From a virus: a stretch of DNA of 22,564 nt. The stretch lies in IMG/VR virus record IMGVR_UViG_3300043410_001133, positions 1 to 22,564 of that record; one strand, written 5' to 3'. The translations under genes were made by a program, and so were the position numbers. The notes below the pieces were generated by a model that ran no database searches, had not been told where the DNA came from, and was given only the letters and a program-made list of their open reading frames with translations. Below, one piece after another: positions 1 to 6,846 of this stretch; positions within the stretch are counted from its first letter, which is position 1; the number at the start of each line of letters is the position of its first letter.

Positions 1-1
1 A

Positions 2-628
2 GGTGGAACAGTGGAAGCAAGATTTTATCCTTCGGCAGGACAAGTTGCTGGAGGTAGTGCAACAAGCAATGGTTCATCTGTAATAGCAGGTGCCACAGCA
101 GCCGCTTCTGGTGTGAATATCACAGGAAGCACAAATGTAAATGGAGCAGCATTGAATACTGTTGTTAATTTAGATAATTCTGGTGCAAAAACAGGAAGCT
201 CTTCTATGTTTAGTTTTAATTTCTTGGCTGCTTCGTTGAAAAAATGGCAAGACGAAAAGAAACTAAAAACAGAAAATGAACAGGCATCTCAAATCGGTGC
301 TGGATATGCAGCCGCCGCAAGTGCTAAAACATCGCAAGAAATATCTTCTGGCTATGCCTCTGCTGCTGCAGCAACTGATGCATATGTTGCAAAAGGTGCA
401 ACTGTATATGAAACAGGGTCAAGTACTCCTGTGGCACAACCTAATAGTGTATTATCACAAACAGCATATGCTGGTACTGTTGTAACACCATCATCGGCAG
501 TTGCTGCATCTGAGGCCGCTAATTTTGTTGATAATGGAAATCAACAAAAAGTACAACCAGCATTAAGTTATGCTGGAAATAATTTAGGTAATTCAACTAA
601 TCCACAACCAGGACCAGTGATTATATGA
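2..628 (+). CDS. C-terminal part of a probable virion structural protein (5' end cut by window)
   Basis: The reading frame is open from the first bases of the window, so the GTG at 11 is probably not the true start and the gene continues upstream. The visible 200-odd residues are rich in Ala, Ser, Gly, Thr and Asn and have low complexity, with a short charged helix around KKWQDEKKLKTENEQ in the middle and a Pro/Asn-rich tail ending in GPVII. I recognise no domain. Its TGA overlaps the ATG of the next gene (ATGA), so the two are likely translationally coupled. Placement immediately before small structural genes and gp4 suggests a baseplate or tail protein, but that rests on neighbourhood only. 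Confidence 0.6.
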   Translation, partial: GGTVEARFYPSAGQVAGGSATSNGSSVIAGATAAASGVNITGSTNVNGAALNTVVNLDNSGAKTGSSSMFSFNFLAASLKKWQDEKKLKTENEQASQIGAGYAAAASAKTSQEISSGYASAAAATDAYVAKGATVYETGSSTPVAQPNSVLSQTAYAGTVVTPSSAVAASEAANFVDNGNQQKVQPALSYAGNNLGNSTNPQPGPVII

Positions 629-813
629 CAACTTCTAACAGTCAAATTTTTACTACTCAAGTATTTGGTAATAGCAGTGGTCTAACTGCAGAAGAACAAG
701 CAACAAAAGATACGGAAGTAACTGAACAATTTTATGGACAGTATCCACTAGTAAAAATGAATACTCGCTCAGTTACGACTCCCAGTAATCAACGAACAGT
801 AAAAGGAAAATAG
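625..813 (+). CDS. Small hypothetical phage protein, 62 aa
   Basis: This short gene starts with an ATG that overlaps the stop of the preceding gene and ends one base before the next gene, which is typical packing for a phage operon. The product is hydrophilic, without Cys, signal peptide or membrane segment, and ends in a basic tail (TVKGK). I do not recognise a family. Its position between two structural-type genes suggests a minor virion or assembly protein, an inference from context only. Confidence 0.55.
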   Translation: MTTSNSQIFTTQVFGNSSGLTAEEQATKDTEVTEQFYGQYPLVKMNTRSVTTPSNQRTVKGK

Positions 814-814
814 C

Positions 815-1201
815 ATGGCAGATATTTCTTATCCAACAAATATTGATAGTGTCAATGTTAATCCTTTAAACCCAAGAGATTCTGACAAATATTTTAATAA
901 TTTTTTTGATATTCCACCAGTAGTTAGTTCAAATATAGATGCTGCCATACTTGGGTATTTTGAAAAAATTGCAACCAGTAAAACAAGTGCTCGTGCATTG
1001 GCTAGTGCAGTTATATACACTAGTGCTAAACAGGGCATTAATCCTATGCAAACACTTGATGAATTTAAGAAATTACCTGATGGTGATTTAAGTGCATATG
1101 CTGCATTGTTTTTAAATCTTGAAAGAGTTGGTACTAGTTATTTGGCTGTATCAAATCAACCACAACTTAACAAATATATTAAGCGTTCAATTTTACCATG
1201 A
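815..1201 (+). CDS. Conserved T4-like phage protein, probable virion component, 128 aa
   Basis: An AAAGGA ribosome-binding site at 802-807 sits 7 nt before the ATG. The first 30 residues are extended and Asn/Pro/Asp-rich (PLNPRDSDKYFNNFF). The remainder is probably helical and contains AILGYFEKI, AVIYTSAKQGINPM and a C-terminal FLNLERVGTSYL...NKYIKRSILP block. From memory this resembles a family of uncharacterised structural proteins that lies beside gp4 in cyanophage- and pelagiphage-type genomes. The stop codon overlaps the gp4 start (ATGA). No enzymatic motif is visible. Confidence 0.65.
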   Translation: MADISYPTNIDSVNVNPLNPRDSDKYFNNFFDIPPVVSSNIDAAILGYFEKIATSKTSARALASAVIYTSAKQGINPMQTLDEFKKLPDGDLSAYAALFLNLERVGTSYLAVSNQPQLNKYIKRSILP

Positions 1202-1632
1202 AATATGCAAACGGGTTTTATCAATTAAAGAATCCAGACAAATATGTAGGTAAAAAAGACCCACATTTCCGTAGTTCATGGGAACACGTTTTTATGAGAT
1301 TCTGTGATGAAAATCCAGCAGTACTACAGTGGGCAAACGAAGCAATTCATGTGCCTTACAAGAATCCATTCACTAATAGAAATACTATATATGTTCCAGA
1401 TTTTTTAATTGTCTACGTTGACAAAGATGGGAATAAATTTGGTGAAGTTGTTGAGATTAAACCAAACAAAGAAACTAGTCTACAAGAAGCAGGAAGAAGC
1501 ATGAGAGCACAGGCTGCTGCAGTTTTGAATATGGTTAAATGGGAAGCAGCACGTGCATGGTGTAAACAAAACAATTTAAGGTTTCGTGTAGTCACCGAGC
1601 ATGATATATTTCACCAAGGTCGTGCCAAATAA
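1198..1632 (+). CDS. 4: gp4-like head completion nuclease
   Basis: The product is 144 aa, close to the roughly 150 aa of T4 gp4, which completes filled heads before tail joining. The sequence shows a PD-(D/E)xK nuclease pattern: an N-terminal conserved Glu in SSWEHVFMRF (Glu30), VPDFLI with Asp68, and EVVEIKP with Glu86 and Lys88. TnsA-like and gp4/gp50-type phage proteins share this fold. The C-terminal half is helical (QAAAVLNMVKWEAARAWC) and ends in a short strand, FRVVTEHDIF. The ATG overlaps the preceding stop, so translation is likely coupled. The gene's stop region forms part of the hairpin and promoter-like box in front of gp16. Confidence 0.85.
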   Translation: MKYANGFYQLKNPDKYVGKKDPHFRSSWEHVFMRFCDENPAVLQWANEAIHVPYKNPFTNRNTIYVPDFLIVYVDKDGNKFGEVVEIKPNKETSLQEAGRSMRAQAAAVLNMVKWEAARAWCKQNNLRFRVVTEHDIFHQGRAK

Positions 1633-1643
1633 ATATTGGCATG
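1621..1643 (+). promoter_or_regulatory. Hairpin with late-promoter-like box in its loop, covering the gp16 start
   Basis: CGTGCCAA (1621-1628) pairs with TTGGCATG (1636-1643) around a 7-nt loop ATAAATA (1629-1635), giving an 8-bp stem with one G-T pair. The loop with its preceding base reads AATAAATA, one mismatch from the T4 late promoter TATAAATA. The gp16 ATG (1641-1643) is inside the 3' arm, and no Shine-Dalgarno sequence is visible. It may be a late promoter, a translational hairpin limiting gp16 synthesis, or both. Confidence 0.45.
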
Positions 1644-2147
1644 ACTAAAAAATTATCTGATCTATTCAATTTACCAGAAATCCCCCCAGAACTCCCACAA
1701 GAATCTGATGATACTAATGACGTATACCTAACGATTCAAGAAAACCAAAAGTTAATTACAGAGGTAGATAATGCTATTGATAAGATAGATATTGCCCTGC
1801 CAACTGTAAAAGACCTAGAAGCCAGCGATGAAGAAATGGATGAACTGGCTAAAATTGCCACTGATCGGTTTGAAGATTTAATGGATTTGGGAATGAATAT
1901 GGATCCACGTTTTGGTGGGGTAGTATTCCAAACTGCTGGTGCATTATTGGGTCATGCCATAACTGCCAAAACAGCCAAAATGGATAAAAAACTAAAAATG
2001 ATCCAATTACAGTTACAAAAAGCAAGATTGGATCACCAAATATCCAAAACCGAAGAAAAAACTGATAAGCCAATAGAAGGACAAGGTGTCATTTTAGATA
2101 GGAATGCCCTACTGGATCAGATTATACAAAAGAATAAAAACACATAA
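1641..2147 (+). CDS. 16: Terminase small subunit gp16
   Basis: The 168-aa product fits the T4 gp16 family, which forms an oligomeric ring that regulates the gp17 packaging motor. Visible support is the SDLFNLPEIP N-terminus, a central helical hairpin with YxDLMDLG-type sequence (RFEDLMDLGMNMDPRFGG, then AGALLGHAITAKTAKMDKKL) and a coiled-coil-like run MIQLQLQKARLDHQISK, ending in a short ILDRNALLDQIIQ motif. The central helices are the part of gp16 that makes the ring. Unlike T4, it is separated from gp17 by about 12 kb. The start lies within a hairpin and has no Shine-Dalgarno sequence, so initiation is probably coupled to gp4 or leaderless. Confidence 0.85.
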   Translation: MTKKLSDLFNLPEIPPELPQESDDTNDVYLTIQENQKLITEVDNAIDKIDIALPTVKDLEASDEEMDELAKIATDRFEDLMDLGMNMDPRFGGVVFQTAGALLGHAITAKTAKMDKKLKMIQLQLQKARLDHQISKTEEKTDKPIEGQGVILDRNALLDQIIQKNKNT

Positions 2148-2150
2148 ATA
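2143..2150 (+). promoter_or_regulatory. T4 late-type promoter candidate before the 2174 gene
   Basis: CATAAATA overlaps the gp16 stop codon and matches T4 late consensus TATAAATA at seven of eight bases. A start of transcription about 6-7 nt downstream would leave a short leader with AGGA at 2160-2163 before the ATG at 2174. Confidence 0.45.
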
Positions 2151-2173
2151 CAATATTACAGGAAATATGCCCT

Positions 2174-2794
2174 ATGAAAAGTCTTCATGATTATATTGCA
2201 GAGCGAAATTCACCATATTCGTTCCGTGTCAAAATCGTCAAACAAAACCCAAAAGAAGTGATGGAAGAAATTAAACGTGCTTTAGATTCGTATGAATTGG
2301 TATCTGTCACTGACCCAAAAAGTCTCCCAGTAATGGAACATCGTGAGTTTCCAAAATGGGGACCATGTGAGTGCTGGCAGTTTGAAGCCACTGTTTCTTA
2401 CCCAACTACTGCAGTTCAAATTACACAATTACTTCGTGAACGTACTGGTATGTTAGCGGATTATGTTTGTGTATATACAAAAGAACAAGCAGATGATAAT
2501 GATGCATTTGAATCATATGGCAAAGATCATGAAGGTTCACTCCTATTAGATGGTGAATTAAAAGATGTTGCTGGCGCACAAGAATTAGTTGGTGAAAAGC
2601 GTATGGGCGGATTGTTAAAAGAACTTGAAGAACAGATGCCTGTTATGAAAGGTTATACGGATTCTAAGTTAACATCAAAACCAGCAGAAAAAACTAAAGC
2701 AGCACAAACAACAAATCAGCTACCACAGGGAACAAAAAGTCCAGTTGGTTCAAACCAAAACAAAATTACCGATATGCGTAAAGGAAAAAAATAA
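2174..2794 (+). CDS. Conserved phage protein with prohead-targeting-like N-terminus, 206 aa
   Basis: No enzymatic family is recognised. The first ten residues, MKSLHDYIAE, closely resemble the capsid-targeting peptide of T4 internal head proteins (MKTYQEFIAE), ending at I8-A9-E10 where the prohead protease gp21 would cut. The body (residues 15-115) looks like a compact alpha/beta domain with YSFRVKIVKQNP, a Trp/Cys-containing strand WGPCECWQFEATVSYP and VCVYTKEQAD. After about residue 150 it becomes a Lys/Thr/Gln-rich disordered tail. An AGGA site lies 10 nt before the ATG, and the stop overlaps the next start (TAATG). An internal head or core role is inferred from the N-terminus; a non-cleaved virion protein is the alternative. 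Confidence 0.6.
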   Translation: MKSLHDYIAERNSPYSFRVKIVKQNPKEVMEEIKRALDSYELVSVTDPKSLPVMEHREFPKWGPCECWQFEATVSYPTTAVQITQLLRERTGMLADYVCVYTKEQADDNDAFESYGKDHEGSLLLDGELKDVAGAQELVGEKRMGGLLKELEEQMPVMKGYTDSKLTSKPAEKTKAAQTTNQLPQGTKSPVGSNQNKITDMRKGKK

Positions 2795-3447
2795 TGAGTA
2801 ACAATATCTATGACATTCTTAAAAAATTAAGTGGACTAGAAAATCCACAACAGAAAAAATCGGTAATTTCCGAAAGTAAAAAAATGTGCAACGAATGTGG
2901 CATGTATGAAAGTAAGTGCTCTTGTGGAGATAAAAAAGATGAAAGCAAGAAGAAAGATAAGGTTAAAGAAGGCGCTATTGCTGAAGCAGTTGCAAAAGTT
3001 GAAGCAAAATTAATGGAAAAATGGGGGAAAGCCGATGAAGATATGCTATCTCCAAAGCAAAAGAAAATTGCCAAACTATCTCCTCCACCAGACGAAATTG
3101 ATGCTGGCGATTTAGCCGCATTGCGTAAAGGTAAAAAAACTAATGAAGGTGAAATGACTCCAAAGCAAAAGAAATTTGCTGCATTGGCTGAACCAAAAGA
3201 TAAAATCACTTATGCTGATAAAATTGCTGGCGCTACGAAAAAAGTCAAAGAAGGTTTTGAAGATTTAGAAAAGTACATGAAAGATAAAGAAGGCAAAACT
3301 ACTCATGGCAAAAAAACTAAAACCAAAACTGGTCTAAAACATGAGCGTGACTACGACAAAGAAGATAATGAAAAAGAAACTGGCGAAGAGAAAAAAGGTC
3401 GTGGTCGTCCAAAAAAAGATAAGTTTAATAAAAAAGATAAAGATTAA
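2794..3447 (+). CDS. Lys-rich protein with Cys cluster and AT-hook, candidate DNA-binding virion protein
   Basis: This 217-aa product is extremely rich in Lys and Glu. Residues 5-15 (IYDILKKLSGL) carry the Leu-Ser-Gly-Leu motif shared with neighbours, followed by VISE|S at 24-28, a good match to the T4 prohead protease site. Residues 32-44 hold a Cys cluster, C-x2-C-x6-C-x-C, that could bind zinc. Two diverged repeats follow: SPKQKKIAKLS (86-96) and TPKQKKFAALA (122-132). The C-terminus has KKGRGRPKKDK (201-210), a classical AT-hook core (GRP flanked by basic residues) that binds the minor groove of AT-rich DNA. I infer a DNA-binding protein, perhaps packaged in the head. The family is unknown to me. 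It overlaps the preceding stop by one base. Confidence 0.65.
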   Translation: MSNNIYDILKKLSGLENPQQKKSVISESKKMCNECGMYESKCSCGDKKDESKKKDKVKEGAIAEAVAKVEAKLMEKWGKADEDMLSPKQKKIAKLSPPPDEIDAGDLAALRKGKKTNEGEMTPKQKKFAALAEPKDKITYADKIAGATKKVKEGFEDLEKYMKDKEGKTTHGKKTKTKTGLKHERDYDKEDNEKETGEEKKGRGRPKKDKFNKKDKD

Positions 3448-3449
3448 AA

Positions 3450-6400
3450 ATGAGGTCTAAGGATATAGTTCCACCTAAACAACATCCTGTTCAAGAAGAT
3501 TGGCAGGATGTTAAAGATTTTGGAAGAGAAGTTGGATCTGGTGTTGTAGATATTGGTAAAGGAGCAGTTGACCTTGCCGTTGCAGCAGGAAAAGACTTTG
3601 TTGATCCCGAATCTTATAAACGAGATTGGGAAGCAATTAAACGTGGAGCAAAGTTTGCTAAAGATGATCCTGTAGGAGCAGCAAAATATGCTGCACGATC
3701 TACTGATGATTTTGGTCGTGCAATGGCTAATCAAGCTACATTTGGTGGTGCTGATTACGCAGAAGCATTTGGACGCAAATACATGTATGGCGATAGTAAA
3801 CTTGATAAACATGTTTGGGACAAATATCAATCACAACAAAAAGCCGCACATGGAGATAAATTTAAACCAGAACCATGGACTGGTAGTTATGACCAATATA
3901 AAAAAGTACAAGACATTTGGAGTGCAGAAGCAGAAGAACGCAGTCCAAATGCAACTGCGATGGGAGATTTTGGTGGGGCAACTTTAAGTGTTCCATTCAC
4001 TGGTGGTGCTAGAGCAGTACTTCCATTAGTAGCAAAAGGAACAGAAAAATTAGCAAAAATTCCTGGAGTAGGAAAAGCGTTAAAAAAAGTTACAGATATA
4101 GGTGCAGCAACCTTGGGTGGTGTCGCTGCAGAGAAAGGGACAGGAAGAGTAGTGAGAAAATACGATCCAACAAATCCATATATTGGAGAGCCACAGTACA
4201 ACCAAGAACAAGTGCCGTTGCCAGAAGCACGAGCACCACGAGGACCTAGACCTTCTGTGCCACATACAACTCCACATGGAGTTACTGTAGATTTAAATAC
4301 TAAACCACCAAGCTTTAGAGGTTCTGGTAGAAAATGGAATGCACTATCTAATGCTGACAGACAAGCAGCGTGGAATGCCGAACACGCAGCAAATCCACCA
4401 CCAGGAAGTACAACACCTGGTACCACGGGATCAGGAGCAGAAACTAAAGCATCAGAATTAGCAGATAAGTGGAGAAGATTTTATCACGGCACTACTGACC
4501 CAGCCGTGATTGCAGATATTAAAGCCAAAGCAAAAGGAGCAGAAAAACCAGGAGTATTTAAACAGGCATTGGCCAAAGCTCCTTATACTACAGCCGTTGG
4601 TGGCACAATAGCGGCAGGTACGTTGGGGTCTGGATTATACAATTGGAAAAATGATCCAACAAATCAATCAATACCATTTCATATTGCAAAGGCTGCAACA
4701 GACCCTTTAAAAGGAGCGTGGACTGGATTAGGTGAACCAGGTAAAGATGTTGGTACAGCAATTGGTAACTGGATAGATAAAAAACTTGGAAAAACTACTG
4801 GCAATACTACCACTGGTGGCACTGGTGGTAATCAATCTGGTGGTAACCAATCTGGTGGTGGTAATCAAACCGACGCAGATGATGATGGATTGGGTGGTAG
4901 AAATTTAAGAAGTGGTCCAGAATTAGGAGAGGTTCCTACTGTACCACCAAATGCAAGCCCACAAAGAAATGAATCTTTTAATCATCGTAATTCATTAGTT
5001 AACCAATATATAGAATCATTGGACACAATATTATCCAATTCTCATGAGTTATTGGAATTTGGACCTATTGGTGAAGGTAAAAATCCCGAACAAGAACCAA
5101 ATTACGACGAACTTATTAAAAATCCTAATGTTCGTATAATGTTAGATTTGATAGGTCGTGCAGAAGGTGCAGATTATGATACGGTAGTTGGTGGTGGTAA
5201 ATTCAAAGATTTTAGTTCACATCCTAAAATTCCAGTTCGTATCAAAACTAAAGGAAAAAGTATATTAAGTAATGCTGCTGGCAAATATCAGATTATGGGA
5301 TTCAATTGGGAACCATACGCAAAAAGACTGGGACTTAAAGATTTTAGTCCAGAGTCACAGGATAAAATTGCAGTCGCAATGCTTAAAGATCGTGGAGCAC
5401 TTAACAGTGTACTTAAAGGCGATTTTGTTAATGCCATTAAAAAAACAAAAAGTCAATGGGCTAGTTTACCATCATCAGATATAATACAGGGTTACGGACC
5501 AAGATCTTGGAAATGGGTAGAAAAAAATCTTGCAGATTTGGGAAATAAAACTCTAGCTGCAGCGACATTATCTTCACCTGCACAAGCAGCAGATGAAATC
5601 CCTTCTAAAACACCATTAAAAACGACAGAGCCAGGTTATTACACTGTTGGTGATAGTCATGGCGTTGGTATTGCAACATATAACAAAGACAAAAATTGGC
5701 ATAATTTATCTACAACAGGCTCCAGTGCTTTTTCACCAGACCATTTACAGAATATAAACAAAATACCTAAAGGTAGTGTGGTAGTTATTAGTATGGGTGC
5801 CAATGATTTGGGTGGCGCAAAAATACCAAAAATTGTTAATCAAGTAAATGCCACTGTTGCTGCTGCAAAAGAACGTGGACTTAAAGTTGTATATGTTCTT
5901 CCAACTGCAACAACAAATCCAAAATCTCAACAGAAACGTGAAGAACTAAGACAAGCATTACTAAAGGGGCTAGATTCAAGAGACATCGTAGATTTGGGGA
6001 CAGCACCTAGTAGCAAAGAAATAAAAGGTGGTGATGGAGTACATTTAGGACCTAAAGGTTATGCATCAATCGGGTCCAACATTGTAGGTATGTTATCTCC
6101 TGATACTTCTGCTTCAAGTAAACCTCCAATTAAACCTGAGAAAAAAGCAACAGATAGTAGTACTAATAAAAAACTTGATAATAGAAAATCTGATGCACCT
6201 AATTTGGTTCCACAATCTGTAAAAAGAGATTCGGATTTGTCAACCGTTGCTCAAGGTGTAAAACCTATAACAGTTTCAACTAAACCAGCAAAACCTGCAG
6301 ATAAATCCAATTCTGATAATGCTAGTGCAACGGCTGTAGACCAACCTCCAGTTAAAGTTCAAAAAACTAAATCAAGTGCTGCTGATATTGAAGCAAAGCG

Positions 6401-6845
6401 TCGTAAGCAAGACATGGCAATATCAAATGCTGATATTATAGATGCATCTAATAAAGCCAGAGCAGCACAGATGGCAAAACTTACTGGAACAGATACATCA
6501 ACCTTATCTGGTGATGAATTAGATCGTGCAAAATATGGTGGATCATTTAAAGGTAAAGCATATGATCCAGATGAGACAATTATCAAGCCAGATGAAATAG
6601 AAAAGGTATTGCAAAAACATTATGCAGAAAAACCAGCACAAAGTGTTGATGTTCCTGTTGATATTAAACCAGTTGTTAAAGAACCAGAGCCAGATGAGTC
6701 ACCTTTGATTAAAAAATGGGATACTGGTATTGAAGCATTGACTGGAAAAAAACGACTAACACCAAAAGATTTGAACACAGTTCAAGTACCAGAATCAATA
6801 AATACTGAACTTACAGACATTTTAAGATTGGCAGGAAGAAAATAA
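3450..6845 (+). CDS. Giant virion-type protein with lysozyme/transglycosylase and SGNH hydrolase domains, 1131 aa
   Basis: Residues 1-400 are helical and Gly/Ala-rich, with stretches able to interact with membranes (TLSVPFTGGARAVLPLVA; YTTAVGGTIAAGTLGSGLY). A Gly/Asn/Gln linker covers about 455-475. Residues about 550-690 resemble the lambda R/P1-type peptidoglycan transglycosylase: LDLIGRAEGADYD with likely catalytic Glu572, SNAAGKYQIM, and DKIAVAMLKDRGAL. Residues 730-890 form an SGNH/GDSL hydrolase: GDSHG with nucleophile Ser736, GANDL (783-787) and DGVH with Asp862 and His865. The C-terminal 240 residues are disordered and end in TDILRLAGRK, the motif shared with neighbours. The two enzymatic domains should cut glycan strands and remove ester groups, plausibly O-acetyl groups that block lysozyme. 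The size and context fit a virion-associated entry enzyme more than a holin-dependent endolysin, but that is inference. Confidence 0.8.
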   Translation: MRSKDIVPPKQHPVQEDWQDVKDFGREVGSGVVDIGKGAVDLAVAAGKDFVDPESYKRDWEAIKRGAKFAKDDPVGAAKYAARSTDDFGRAMANQATFGGADYAEAFGRKYMYGDSKLDKHVWDKYQSQQKAAHGDKFKPEPWTGSYDQYKKVQDIWSAEAEERSPNATAMGDFGGATLSVPFTGGARAVLPLVAKGTEKLAKIPGVGKALKKVTDIGAATLGGVAAEKGTGRVVRKYDPTNPYIGEPQYNQEQVPLPEARAPRGPRPSVPHTTPHGVTVDLNTKPPSFRGSGRKWNALSNADRQAAWNAEHAANPPPGSTTPGTTGSGAETKASELADKWRRFYHGTTDPAVIADIKAKAKGAEKPGVFKQALAKAPYTTAVGGTIAAGTLGSGLYNWKNDPTNQSIPFHIAKAATDPLKGAWTGLGEPGKDVGTAIGNWIDKKLGKTTGNTTTGGTGGNQSGGNQSGGGNQTDADDDGLGGRNLRSGPELGEVPTVPPNASPQRNESFNHRNSLVNQYIESLDTILSNSHELLEFGPIGEGKNPEQEPNYDELIKNPNVRIMLDLIGRAEGADYDTVVGGGKFKDFSSHPKIPVRIKTKGKSILSNAAGKYQIMGFNWEPYAKRLGLKDFSPESQDKIAVAMLKDRGALNSVLKGDFVNAIKKTKSQWASLPSSDIIQGYGPRSWKWVEKNLADLGNKTLAAATLSSPAQAADEIPSKTPLKTTEPGYYTVGDSHGVGIATYNKDKNWHNLSTTGSSAFSPDHLQNINKIPKGSVVVISMGANDLGGAKIPKIVNQVNATVAAAKERGLKVVYVLPTATTNPKSQQKREELRQALLKGLDSRDIVDLGTAPSSKEIKGGDGVHLGPKGYASIGSNIVGMLSPDTSASSKPPIKPEKKATDSSTNKKLDNRKSDAPNLVPQSVKRDSDLSTVAQGVKPITVSTKPAKPADKSNSDNASATAVDQPPVKVQKTKSSAADIEAKRRKQDMAISNADIIDASNKARAAQMAKLTGTDTSTLSGDELDRAKYGGSFKGKAYDPDETIIKPDEIEKVLQKHYAEKPAQSVDVPVDIKPVVKEPEPDESPLIKKWDTGIEALTGKKRLTPKDLNTVQVPESINTELTDILRLAGRK
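4812..4869 (+). repeat. Coding Gly/Asn/Gln tandem linker repeat
   Basis: Imperfect repeats of a GGTGGTAATCAATCT-type unit encode GGNQSGGNQSGGGNQ. They form a flexible linker in the 1131-aa protein, between the helical N-terminal half and the enzymatic half. Length may vary between relatives by slippage. Confidence 0.75.
6797..6804 (+). promoter_or_regulatory. T4 late-type promoter candidate before the 6847 gene
   Basis: AATAAATA lies within the 3' end of the upstream coding region and matches the late consensus at seven of eight positions. A start near 6811 would leave a leader carrying AGGAAG at 6833-6838, placed 8 nt before the ATG at 6847. Confidence 0.4.
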
Positions 6846-6846
6846 T

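Noticed and set aside
2808-3209. Minus-strand open frame of 133 codons with many Phe, Ser and Leu
   Set aside because: It mirrors the Lys/Glu codons of the AT-hook gene; the hydrophobic look is a product of antisense Lys codons. It has no ribosome-binding site or neighbours on that strand.
3887-4426. Minus-strand open frame of 179 codons opposite the 1131-aa gene
   Set aside because: The product is Cys/Ser/Leu/Phe-rich without a recognisable domain, and the + strand frame is long, continuous and has clear homology. It is an antisense shadow.
4812-4869. Short tandem repeats considered as a CRISPR array or iterons
   Set aside because: The units are imperfect, in frame and without spacers; they encode a Gly/Asn/Gln linker.
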